Assembly: GCA_020436935.1 (NCBI GenBank)
Contig: JAGQWX010000042.1
Location: 1-44,488 of the forward strand
Direction of reading: 5' to 3'
DNA: 44,488 bases
Source of the DNA: Saprospiraceae bacterium
GTDB taxonomy: Bacteria > Bacteroidota > Bacteroidia > Chitinophagales > Saprospiraceae
Under the pieces are notes generated by a model that had not been told where the DNA came from, did no database searches, and was given only the letters and a program-made list of their open reading frames with translations. The position numbers were made by a program, and so were the translations under genes. Shown piece by piece: positions 25,196 to 33,594 of this stretch. The stretch's first letter is position 1. Each line of letters begins with the position of its first letter.

Positions 25196-26083
25196 TCAAT
25201 TCCTCTTATCCAGCCCCCACATCAGTTTCGCTCTGATGGTGTGCATGAAGTCCATATTTTCAAGAATAACAAGATTGATGGGAAATTCGCATTTGCTCAG
25301 TTTGATGCGATCATCATGGGTGATGGTTTCATATCGTGAGTCCAGGGTAGAAAGAAAGTTTTCGCCTCTTCCTTCTACCTGAAAGCTGATCTCTCTGGAA
25401 TCTGATATGACCAATGGTCTCACATTGAGGCTGTGGGGAGCTACAGGTGTTATGACCAGATTGCCTGAACCAGGAAATACAATAGGGCCACCGCAAGACA
25501 TAGAATAGCCTGTTGATCCCGTAGGAGTGGCTACAATGATACCATCTGCCCAATAAGAGTTGAGATATGCTCCGTCCACATAGGTATGGATGGTGATCAT
25601 GGAAGAGGTATCTCTCTTATGAATGGTAAAGTCATTGAGCGCGTAGGGAAAGTCTCCAAATATTGGAGTATCACAATCGATTTTAAGGAGCGTTCTCCGT
25701 TCAAGTTTAAAATTTCGGCGCATGATTTCTTTCAGAGCAAACTCAATTTTCGTTTTTTCAACGCTTGCCAGAAATCCAAGTCGACCGAGATTTATCCCCA
25801 TGATGGGTATGCCTGAATCTCTTATCATGGTAATGGCACTCAGAATGGTGCCATCTCCTCCAAGTGTAATGACCATGTCCGGAGCAAATTGCAGGAGCTC
25901 GCTTGTATTTGAAATAACTTGAATAGACCGGCTATTAATTTGGGTAGATGACGAAGAAAGTGCTTCAGAAAGATTTACTGAAAGTCCGACCACAAAATCA
26001 TACTTCTCTAAAAGGCCAAAGAATTCTGCAATTACATTTTTGTCTTCTTCTTTAATTCTTTGTGCATAAACCAGGACTCTCAT
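25196..26083 (-). CDS. nadK: NAD kinase
   Basis: The 295-residue enzyme phosphorylates NAD to NADP. The signature GGDGT (TLGGDGTILSA) and the substrate-binding region ATPTGSTGYSMSCGGPIV are both present, in the correct order for the family, and the length is usual. I start at the ATG at 26083, five bases after the BamA-like gene's stop. A TTG at 26092 overlapping that stop is possible but adds only three residues. It is the last gene of a four-gene operon. Confidence 0.94.
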   Translation of the reverse strand: MRVLVYAQRIKEEDKNVIAEFFGLLEKYDFVVGLSVNLSEALSSSSTQINSRSIQVISNTSELLQFAPDMVITLGGDGTILSAITMIRDSGIPIMGINLGRLGFLASVEKTKIEFALKEIMRRNFKLERRTLLKIDCDTPIFGDFPYALNDFTIHKRDTSSMITIHTYVDGAYLNSYWADGIIVATPTGSTGYSMSCGGPIVFPGSGNLVITPVAPHSLNVRPLVISDSREISFQVEGRGENFLSTLDSRYETITHDDRIKLSKCEFPINLVILENMDFMHTIRAKLMWGLDKRN

Positions 26084-26088
26084 GTCGC

Positions 26089-27501
26089 TCAAAAGTTAAA
26101 TGATGATTGCAAATATAGCCCTGACTCTCCAATTTGATTGAAATTGTATTCTGCCGAGAACAAATAATTGTTGTAGAGGAGCAGATCAATCGCAGGTCCT
26201 CCCCCTACCACCACCCTGTTGTTCAGGTCATTGGTGGTAAAATACGTCCTTTCGTTGGCATAACCGGATTCCGCTGAAATCCTGAAATTGAGATAGACAG
26301 GCATGTTCTTCATTCTTTTTATGGGCATCCATTTTTTCAAAGGAATAAATCCATCAAAAATTTGATACCTCAACGCAGATTTAGCAATAACAAAATCGGA
26401 ACCATCCATCACATAGAGCTCATATCCCCTAACGGCGTCCTCTCCGTATCCAAGGGCTGAGTTATTGGCATAACCCAATTGATTTCTAATCAGATTGGCC
26501 TTCGCCTTCAATTTGAAACCCGCATAGAGTTTCTTCGCCAGCTTTTTATAAGCTTCGACCCTTCCCGAAATTTCAAAATTATTGTAATCACTGTTTTGGC
26601 TCAGTCCTGATTTTTTTGCATTAAAAAAAAGTAGAAAACCACCCTCGGGATAGGTCGGGAAAGTCCTCTTGTCATATATCACTTCATATTCAAGATATGG
26701 AAACCGGATTTCCTTCCTGCCTTCCAAAAAATAATTGGCATTTAGAAATTCCGGGACGACTTCATTGACCTGGTTGTGGTGCCACTGGAATTTCAATTTC
26801 TGGCTTAGGTAAGCATTGTCTCTTCTGGTCAGGGTGAAGCCGACCCGCATCCTTTCAAGCATGATGCGTTCATCTTCCCATTTCCTGAAAATGATTTTAT
26901 TATTTACAGTGCGAAATCCTAGCTCCCTGTTATTTGAATAAAACAATTGTATACCTCCACCCCACTTACCCAACAGGTAGGGAAAATTGTATTCAAGCTC
27001 GTATTTGTGTGTATAACCTCGTTGAAAAATCAGTTTGAGCTTATCTCCGTGTCCGGTTGTATTGAGATGATCGAGCCTGAGACCATAGTTCACCCGGTTG
27101 AAATCAAAATTCATCTCCTTCCACCAAACGTTAAAACTTCGGTCAGCTAGTTCAAAAATGACTGAAGGAAAAATATACCAATTTTCTTTCACATCAATCT
27201 GAAGTGAAATTCGGTTGGTCTCAATATCCCAATCCTTAATGTTGATGTCGGAAAAGTTGAATAGACCGGTACTTACCAGTCTTTTTCTGTTGATGTCAAT
27301 ACGTTGTGATAAGTCTGAAAGCAAAATGGTGTCACCCGCAACAAAGTCCATTTCCCTGAGGATCACATGGCGTTGGGTGATGTCATTGCCAAAAACCACA
27401 ATGTGGTCTATGACTACATAATCATATCCATTCTGCCCGAAGAGGCTGGTTTGAATAACGAACAGAAGGGCAATTATTTTCCAGCTTTTTACTCCTTCCA
27501 A
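26089..27501 (-). CDS. BamA/TamA-like outer-membrane protein with one POTRA domain
   Basis: The 470-residue product has a signal peptide (about 1-22), one POTRA-like domain (about 28-105, YVVIDHIVVFGNDITQRHVILREM...), and then a 16-stranded-barrel-like Omp85 region. The region ends LFSAEYNFNQIGESGLYLQSSFNF, a terminal aromatic strand. Omp85 proteins insert or secrete proteins. A single POTRA suggests a specialised homologue rather than the main BamA. The only in-frame start is a TTG at 27501, directly after a TGA stop, so it probably initiates at TTG. It lies in an operon with nadK. Confidence 0.83.
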   Translation of the reverse strand: MEGVKSWKIIALLFVIQTSLFGQNGYDYVVIDHIVVFGNDITQRHVILREMDFVAGDTILLSDLSQRIDINRKRLVSTGLFNFSDINIKDWDIETNRISLQIDVKENWYIFPSVIFELADRSFNVWWKEMNFDFNRVNYGLRLDHLNTTGHGDKLKLIFQRGYTHKYELEYNFPYLLGKWGGGIQLFYSNNRELGFRTVNNKIIFRKWEDERIMLERMRVGFTLTRRDNAYLSQKLKFQWHHNQVNEVVPEFLNANYFLEGRKEIRFPYLEYEVIYDKRTFPTYPEGGFLLFFNAKKSGLSQNSDYNNFEISGRVEAYKKLAKKLYAGFKLKAKANLIRNQLGYANNSALGYGEDAVRGYELYVMDGSDFVIAKSALRYQIFDGFIPLKKWMPIKRMKNMPVYLNFRISAESGYANERTYFTTNDLNNRVVVGGGPAIDLLLYNNYLFSAEYNFNQIGESGLYLQSSFNF

Positions 27502-27511
27502 TCATTTCCTG

Positions 27512-28168
27512 TTATACATCGAGATAATTCATCAAAGAGGCATAGCGCTCTTTGTACATTTCATAAGGGCCTTCATCGTTGTAAGATGCCATTACGGTAT
27601 ATCCATATCGCTCAAAAGTTGCCTGAATTCTGCCAGTTTCTGCAATATTGGTCTTTAATGCAAGCTTGATGAAGTTTTCGTCCTTGGCGGGTGAAATGCT
27701 GGCACTGATGACGTTTCCTCCTTCAGACTCTATAATTCTGGCAATGTTAGATAATGCATATTCATGTCTTTGCATTTCCAGCACAAAAATCGAACCTGGT
27801 TGGCTATAGCCATATAAATCAGCAAGTCTGTAGAAAATATCGTTCATGGTGACCGAGCCCAAATAATCACCCTCAACAACGATAGGCAAGATACTCAACT
27901 TGTATGGCGACATTTTAGCGATCAATTCGTAGACATGCTCTTCGGGAAGACAGCTGTTGAAAAAATAGCCGGCTTGCAATTCCTGCAAAAGAACTTCGTC
28001 TCCGCTTGATGTTAGCGACTCTTCAGATACCATTCCCTGAAATTTTCCATCCAAAGCAACGATGAGGTGGTGCACGCCATTAGCATACATCAGTTCAAGC
28101 GCATCAAGAACCGTATCTGTGGGCTGTAGATCAAATAAAGCATCGGTTTTGAGTTCGCTGGCTATCAT
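27512..28168 (-). CDS. CBS-domain protein (AcuB-like)
   Basis: The 218-residue protein has two CBS motifs (about residues 1-60 and 75-125, with ANGVHHLIVALDGKFQGMVSEE and PYKLSILPIVVEGDYLGSVT). A C-terminal ACT-like segment at about 145-205 (NIARIIESEGGNVISASISPAKDENFIKLALKTN) follows. CBS pairs sense adenosyl nucleotides. The CBS-ACT layout matches acetoin-utilisation AcuB-like proteins. It overlaps the TM2 gene by an ATGA and is 10 bases from the BamA-like gene. A nucleotide-sensing role near NAD kinase is plausible but inferred. Confidence 0.85.
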   Translation of the reverse strand: MIASELKTDALFDLQPTDTVLDALELMYANGVHHLIVALDGKFQGMVSEESLTSSGDEVLLQELQAGYFFNSCLPEEHVYELIAKMSPYKLSILPIVVEGDYLGSVTMNDIFYRLADLYGYSQPGSIFVLEMQRHEYALSNIARIIESEGGNVISASISPAKDENFIKLALKTNIAETGRIQATFERYGYTVMASYNDEGPYEMYKERYASLMNYLDV

Positions 28169-28956
28169 TTGATCAGGCGTTGTTTTTCGCGTTTATAATC
28201 CACATCATTGAGCATTCCTCTTTCGTATAAGGATTCTAGCTTTTTCAGCTGTTCCAATTTAAATTCCTCTTCTTCCGCCTTCTCCTCAAAACTTGTGGCT
28301 CTTGGTTCACTCATGATACTTTGAGGAACAATGCGGAATTGACTTTGTTTAAATGCTTCGAACTCTGGCTGTATTCTTACATACGCCAAATCGTCATGAG
28401 TTTGTATTCTTTCGAAGTCAGTAAATCCCAATTGTACTGCTCTGGCCAGATGCTCATAAGCAAGTCTTTTTTTCTCAGTGAGAGAATAAGCACAGGCTAT
28501 ATTAAAATTCAGTGCTATATCATTGGGTTCGATTTTGAGTCCTTCTTTGAAGTCTTCAATGGCGTTCTCAAGGTCAAAGTCCTTGTATTTTGCCATTCCA
28601 CTTGCTTTGAAAGGATTGTTTCTTATTCTCGTAGGTGGCTTTACAAAACCTTTTTGAGTATCTGCTGTTTCAAATCTCCTCAACTGTTCTGCCCTTCTCC
28701 GTTCAATCTGTGGATTGCGTTGTATAAATCCACGGTTGTATTTACGGTCAAATTCCTCATCACTCATTCCCAACATTTTTATACCGTCAAAAAATCCTAA
28801 TATTAGTGTGATCGGAATTAAACTTACCAGACTAAAAAACATCAGAAAAATGTACATGACTGACCCTCCTGAATCACGAAGGTAAAACTTGTGAAGCCCT
28901 ATTGTACCTCCAATAAAAGCGAACAATGCCGCAACCAATCTATTTCTGGGTGCCAT
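28165..28956 (-). CDS. TM2 domain protein with TPR-like and SHOCT segments
   Basis: The 263-residue protein opens with a TM2 domain (about residues 1-68): two membrane helices with the conserved GGTIGLHKFYLRDSGGSVMYI and ILGFFDGIKML. A TPR-like helix pair lies at about 115-175 (DLENAIEDFKEGLKIEPNDIALNFN), followed by a C-terminal SHOCT motif (about 230-262, LKKLESLYERGMLNDVDYKREKQRLI split here). It is the first gene of the operon. Function is unknown; the fusion of all three segments is characteristic of Bacteroidota. Confidence 0.85.
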   Translation of the reverse strand: MAPRNRLVAALFAFIGGTIGLHKFYLRDSGGSVMYIFLMFFSLVSLIPITLILGFFDGIKMLGMSDEEFDRKYNRGFIQRNPQIERRRAEQLRRFETADTQKGFVKPPTRIRNNPFKASGMAKYKDFDLENAIEDFKEGLKIEPNDIALNFNIACAYSLTEKKRLAYEHLARAVQLGFTDFERIQTHDDLAYVRIQPEFEAFKQSQFRIVPQSIMSEPRATSFEEKAEEEEFKLEQLKKLESLYERGMLNDVDYKREKQRLIK

Positions 28957-29137
28957 TAAAAGCTATATTTTGGATAAAGATAATCACTTGTAAAATAAAC
29001 ATTGGCTTAATCTAGACAAAATACAGCTTTAATGCCATACACAACACATTATGTCGGTTCAACAAATACCAAATCTACCGGATTAGACCTTACTACAATT
29101 AAATGTCAATAATGGCGCAGTTTCACGCAAAACCCAT

Positions 29138-29145
29138 TACATTTG
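29138..29145 (+). promoter_or_regulatory. -7 promoter element for the THX gene
   Basis: TACATTTG matches TAnnTTTG exactly and lies 20 bases before the ATG at 29166. I find no convincing -33 tetramer at the usual spacing. Confidence 0.4.
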
Positions 29146-29165
29146 CACTCTAAAATTTAAAGATC

Positions 29166-29270
29166 ATGGGCAGAGGCGACAAACGCACAAAAAGAGGTAA
29201 AATTTCTATCAGCTCTTATGGTAACTCAAGACCGAAAGCAAAAAAAACCTCTAAAAAAAGCGGACAATAA
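29166..29270 (+). CDS. 30S ribosomal protein THX
   Basis: The 34-residue, Lys/Arg-rich peptide begins MGRGDKRTKRGKISISSYG, followed by NSRPKAKK. This is the bTHX family, a small protein that binds the head of the 30S subunit and is widespread in Bacteroidota. The ATG is preceded by an AT-rich leader, and the terminator overlaps the last three codons. Its shortness explains why it is easily missed. Confidence 0.9.
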   Translation: MGRGDKRTKRGKISISSYGNSRPKAKKTSKKSGQ

Positions 29271-29286
29271 TCTTGTCCGCTTTTTT
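29260..29286 (+). terminator. Intrinsic terminator built into the THX coding end
   Basis: GCGGACAA (29260-29267) pairs with TTGTCCGC (29273-29280), the loop holds the TAA stop, and T6 follows. The left arm is part of the Ser-Gly-Gln codons, so coding and termination share bases. Confidence 0.88.
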
Positions 29287-29406
29287 CTTACCAATAAACC
29301 CCAAGTCCAAATCTGGATTTGTAAGCAATAAGTTATGACTTTTCAAATAAAAATTAACCAAAGTGCTGACGGGGTTAATGTTTTTTTAAAGTAAAGAAAT
29401 CCAAAA

Positions 29407-29445
29407 TACATTTGACAGGCTATTGGTTACATTTGTAATCTGTCA
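29407..29445 (+). promoter_or_regulatory. Tandem TACATTTG elements and dyad before the DsbD gene
   Basis: TACATTTG occurs at 29407-29414 and 29428-29435, 21 bases apart (two helical turns), and each fits the -7 consensus. TGACAG (29413-29418) and CTGTCA (29440-29445) form a 6-bp dyad over the second copy. One or both may be start points under a repressor, with the ATG at 29498. Confidence 0.4.
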
Positions 29446-29497
29446 GATTAAGAGGAGATTTTATTAAGAATTCATCTATCCATCTAAGCGAACAATT

Positions 29498-32101
29498 ATG
29501 ATCAAATTTTTGAAGGATACAAAGTCACTGTTTTTGGTATGCCTTACCATATTTTCATTCGGCTCTTTATTCGGTCAAAATCCAGTCACATGGTCATTCT
29601 CCGTTGAGAAAATCTCAGATAAGGAAGCAAATTTGGTTTTTAAAGGTTCCATCAAATCCGGTTGGTATACTTATTCTCAATTTACTGAAGACAATGGGCC
29701 AATCCCAACTGAAATTGCGTATGAGCAACAAGATGGCATCAAGCTGTTGGGAAAGGGAGTAGAGACTGGGGATAAAAAAGAAGGAATGGACCCCATGTTT
29801 GAAGTCAATGTGATTAAATACTCTTCAAAAAAGCCTTTTGTCATCAAACAAAAGGTGCAGATTTCAGATTTTTCCAAACCTGTTACCGGTTACATCAGTT
29901 ATATGACCTGTAATGATGAAACCTGCCTCCCTCCAAAAGATGTAGACTTTAGCTTTGATCTAAGTGGTCTGAAAGGCAAAACTGGTAGCGTAGAACCGGT
30001 CAAAACCAACAGCGCCGATCTGGCAGCTACTGAAAAAAAAAAGATTGAGCCCGCTTCTGAAGAGATAAAGCCAGAAACTCCGGCTGTATCCGTTGTAATT
30101 CCAGTCAACACCTTGAATGTTCCTAAAGGCGAAGCAGACCATCCTGTTAGCTGGGATTTCAAAAGCGAAGTCATCAACGACCGTCAAATCCTCATCACTT
30201 ATACGGGTGCTGTTAAGAAGGGCTGGAATGTCTATTCACAGTTTACTTCTGAGGATGGGCCTATACCCACAGGCATAGTGTATGAGCAGCCTAAGGCGAT
30301 CAAGTTGATAGAGAACAAAGAAAGCGGAGATAAAAAAGAAGGAAATGACCCCATTTTTGGTGTCAATGTCATAAAATTTACTTCACTGTCACCATTTGTA
30401 ATTACCCATTTGCTGGAGGTAGAGGATGCTAAATCGCCAATCAAAGGTTATTTGACCTATATGAGTTGTGATGATAAAATTTGCACCCCGCCAATTGATG
30501 TGGAATTTTCTTTCAATGACAATGGACCAGCTACGGCTGCAGCTGTTGCGCCAGTGACCGATGGAAGCACCATAGACCAAAGGATTCCCGAACTGTATAA
30601 CTCATTCAAAAACAATGACAGTACTTGTGGTACTGAAATCAAATCATCTGAAAATACCGGCCTTCTTTGGACGTTTCTATTCGGCTTTGGTGGCGGTCTT
30701 CTTGCATTGCTGACGCCATGTGTCTTTCCGATGATTCCCATTACAGTTTCCTTTTTTACAAAAGACAACAAAAGAAAAGGATGGGTCAATGGCATGATAT
30801 ACGGTGGATCTATTGTAGGTATATACGTAGCTTTGGGTTTATTGGTGACCATGGTGTTTGGTGCAGAAGCACTCAACAGGCTTTCTACCAATTGGATAGC
30901 CAATACCCTCTTCTTCCTTATCTTTATAGCTTTTGCCTTTTCATTTTTCGGTTTTTATGAACTGACCTTACCAAGTTCATGGACTACAAAGACCGATAAA
31001 ATGGCTGATAAGGGAGGTTTTATAGGCATCTTTTTTATGGCTTTTACCCTGGCACTTGTATCATTTAGTTGTACAGGTCCGATTGTGGGGACAGCATTGG
31101 TGCAGGCTGCAACAAAAGGGGCTGTCATAGGCCCGCTAACCGTAATGCTTGGTTTTTCTCTTGCTCTGGCTTTACCTTTTGGATTATTCGCGGCATTTCC
31201 GACATGGCTAAATTCTTTACCAAAAAGCGGAAGCTGGATGAACAGTGTCAAAGTAGTTCTTGGATTTTTAGAACTGGCCCTGGCATTCAAGTTTCTTTCG
31301 GTAGCAGACATGACTAATCACTGGGGTTTCCTTCGTTATGAAATATTTGTAGGCGTATGGGTAGTTGTTTTTGCGCTTATGACGCTCTATCTCTTTGGAT
31401 TTATAAAATTTCCGCACGATAGCCCGCTGAAAAAACTCACAAAAATGAGGATTGGCTTTGGAATTGTAGCGCTGCTTTCCACGATCTATCTGTTGAGCGG
31501 CTTTATGATCAATAAAGACACCAACAATTACAATGCACTTAAGCTGATGAGTGGACTGGCTCCGCCAGCACATTATAATTTCTTTCTCAAAGATCAACCA
31601 CTCAATGAAGACATAGCGACCAAATATCCATCATATACCAAGTGTGCTCAGGGCATTGACTGCTTTAAGGATTATTATGAAGGTCTGGCCTATGCTAAGG
31701 AAAGCGGGAAGCCCATGCTGCTGGATTTTACAGGCTATGGATGTGTCAATTGTCGTAAAACTGAAGAACACATTTGGGTGGATGACAGGGTGAGAAAAAT
31801 ATTAAAAGACGACGTTGTACTGATTTCATTGTATGGCGACGATGACTTTCCTACGGATGAATCCATGCAAAAATTGAGGTCCAAATATACCGGTCAGCGC
31901 ATGAGAAATGTAGGGAAGGTTTGGGCTGATTTCCAGATGGCAAACTTTGAGACGAGCGCTCAGCCATTGTATATTATGGTAAGTCCTGATCAAAAACTCA
32001 TCACCAACCCCAGGCCATACCAGGAAGGTGTTAAAGACTATTTATCTTTTCTGGAATGTGGTCTTTCAAGTTACAAGCCTGAGGCACTTTCCAATATGTA
32101 A
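29498..32101 (+). CDS. Thiol:disulfide interchange protein DsbD with duplicated N-terminal domain
   Basis: The 867-residue protein carries a signal peptide (about 1-26) and two tandem DsbD-alpha-like sandwiches (about 28-150 and 214-336). Their cysteine pairs lie at C138/C143 and C324/C329. A transmembrane DsbD core (about 385-665) follows, with the buried cysteines in LTPCVFPMIP (about residue 407) and SFSCTGPIVG. The C-terminal thioredoxin domain (about 725-860) has GYGCVNC at about 745-751. It carries electrons from cytosolic thioredoxin to periplasmic partners. Most DsbD proteins have a single alpha domain, so the tandem copy is notable. Function is otherwise confident. Confidence 0.93.
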   Translation: MIKFLKDTKSLFLVCLTIFSFGSLFGQNPVTWSFSVEKISDKEANLVFKGSIKSGWYTYSQFTEDNGPIPTEIAYEQQDGIKLLGKGVETGDKKEGMDPMFEVNVIKYSSKKPFVIKQKVQISDFSKPVTGYISYMTCNDETCLPPKDVDFSFDLSGLKGKTGSVEPVKTNSADLAATEKKKIEPASEEIKPETPAVSVVIPVNTLNVPKGEADHPVSWDFKSEVINDRQILITYTGAVKKGWNVYSQFTSEDGPIPTGIVYEQPKAIKLIENKESGDKKEGNDPIFGVNVIKFTSLSPFVITHLLEVEDAKSPIKGYLTYMSCDDKICTPPIDVEFSFNDNGPATAAAVAPVTDGSTIDQRIPELYNSFKNNDSTCGTEIKSSENTGLLWTFLFGFGGGLLALLTPCVFPMIPITVSFFTKDNKRKGWVNGMIYGGSIVGIYVALGLLVTMVFGAEALNRLSTNWIANTLFFLIFIAFAFSFFGFYELTLPSSWTTKTDKMADKGGFIGIFFMAFTLALVSFSCTGPIVGTALVQAATKGAVIGPLTVMLGFSLALALPFGLFAAFPTWLNSLPKSGSWMNSVKVVLGFLELALAFKFLSVADMTNHWGFLRYEIFVGVWVVVFALMTLYLFGFIKFPHDSPLKKLTKMRIGFGIVALLSTIYLLSGFMINKDTNNYNALKLMSGLAPPAHYNFFLKDQPLNEDIATKYPSYTKCAQGIDCFKDYYEGLAYAKESGKPMLLDFTGYGCVNCRKTEEHIWVDDRVRKILKDDVVLISLYGDDDFPTDESMQKLRSKYTGQRMRNVGKVWADFQMANFETSAQPLYIMVSPDQKLITNPRPYQEGVKDYLSFLECGLSSYKPEALSNM

Positions 32102-32119
32102 TTGGAGTAGGGTCGGCGA

Positions 32120-33520
32120 TCACAGTGTTTTTAAATATTCAATGACCGCCATTCTTTCTGCTTCTGTCAGTTTATCCCCGTAGATATGACCACTGTTGCC
32201 ATAGCCCTTTGTATTGGTATCGAAGGTATAGCCATCGGTTTTACTGGTGACAACCTCATATTTTAATCCTACTTTGCTGTGGTCATAATTGTCTTTCTGA
32301 TTTGACTTTCTCCAGATCTTTGGTCGATCTGAAGATTTAAGGACGTCGTACAAACTTGGAACAGACCCATTGTGGAAATATGGTGCGGACGCCCAAATAC
32401 CATCAAGCGGCGGTGCTATGTAACCATTTCCGGGCACCAGATTTGCCTGATATGGCGCTTTTGCAAACCACGAGCCATTGTACCAGTCAACAAATGAGGT
32501 GTTGTTCTGATAAAAGCTTATGACTGCTTCATCGGTATTTACTTCCTTAATGTCTATCAATAAATTGGGATAAACTCCTGCCGACCCATAAGTACCATGA
32601 CATTTTGAACAATGGTTTTCAAACAATAATTTACCCTGGCTGGCCAATTCATTATTGATTGGCTTTTTATATGGAGGAGGATCAAGGGCATAAATAAATG
32701 CTTTGACATCAGCGAAGTGTTGGTCAACCTCTCTTGCCTTAGTACTATCCCTCAAAGTGAGTAGGCTGGAGGCCATCATCAACCTGGCAAAATCACCCCG
32801 ACCTTCAGCAGTATGGAACATGGCATTTTTTTTCTTTAAGAGCCACCATGCTGGAACATCAACCGGATAAACTTCATTTGGAATTGGAAAATTGGGCTGA
32901 TCAACCCATGAAAGATCATCCTGCTTTCTGTGCGCAGCTAGTACAAGAGCCAACTTATCTGCAGAGTTTGAGCCTATGACGTCAGTTGATAGTTGATCGC
33001 CCAAAACCTTGACTGCCCGTGAGAAGGGCAGGTATGCCTCAACCTCTCTGGAACCAGCTCCATACCTTCCAACAACTACCTGGTCTAAAATTGTAGATAA
33101 TCCAGCCTGACTCATTGTAAAATCAGCGAATGTATTGCCTAATCCCAAAATAAATTGATTGTCAACAAAACCTGCATGGCATTGAAAACAATTTGGCGCT
33201 ACAATATCAGCACCTGAAGGGGTAATAAATCTCGTATATGCAAAATTGAGTCCGGAGTTGATACCTGTTCTATTCAAATTTTGCTCCTTGCCAAGTACTG
33301 CTCCAATGGTGCCGTTGAATAAGTCCGATGGAATTCCACTGTCTACGAAATCTCCGTAATACAAATAGTTTTTACCATCTTCTATATTTCCTGTTCTTTG
33401 TTGTGATGAAGGAATTTCCTCTCTGCAATTCTGGCATTGATCTTCCACTATTGCGTCATCACAGCCTTGTCCCATAAAGAAGACCAACATGTAAAAAACA
33501 AATTCTCTAAATGCAATCAT
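32120..33520 (-). CDS. Di-heme c-type cytochrome lipoprotein (RoxA/MauG-like)
   Basis: The 466-residue protein has a lipobox-like ending MGQGC (Cys 20). It carries two CxxCH heme sites, CFQCH at about residue 112 and CSKCH at about 309. The stretch APYFHNGSVPSLYDVL near the C-terminus is typical of the RoxA and di-heme peroxidase family. An N-terminal NCREEI and DQCQNC pair of cysteines may form a disulfide. It probably acts as a periplasmic or outer-membrane-anchored oxidoreductase. Whether it is a peroxidase or an oxygenase cannot be settled. It converges with DsbD across an 18-base gap. Confidence 0.85.
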   Translation of the reverse strand: MIAFREFVFYMLVFFMGQGCDDAIVEDQCQNCREEIPSSQQRTGNIEDGKNYLYYGDFVDSGIPSDLFNGTIGAVLGKEQNLNRTGINSGLNFAYTRFITPSGADIVAPNCFQCHAGFVDNQFILGLGNTFADFTMSQAGLSTILDQVVVGRYGAGSREVEAYLPFSRAVKVLGDQLSTDVIGSNSADKLALVLAAHRKQDDLSWVDQPNFPIPNEVYPVDVPAWWLLKKKNAMFHTAEGRGDFARLMMASSLLTLRDSTKAREVDQHFADVKAFIYALDPPPYKKPINNELASQGKLLFENHCSKCHGTYGSAGVYPNLLIDIKEVNTDEAVISFYQNNTSFVDWYNGSWFAKAPYQANLVPGNGYIAPPLDGIWASAPYFHNGSVPSLYDVLKSSDRPKIWRKSNQKDNYDHSKVGLKYEVVTSKTDGYTFDTNTKGYGNSGHIYGDKLTEAERMAVIEYLKTL

Positions 33521-33594
33521 CCGAGTCTTTAGTATAAATAACGAACAAAAACGAAGAAGGTTATCCCTTCAAAAAAAGAATAGGCCAGAATTTT

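Noticed and set aside
33547-33570. Weak hairpin GAAGG-TTATC-CCTTC after the phosphatase gene
   Set aside because: A 5-bp stem with a poor T-run; it could end the transcript but is not strong enough to list.
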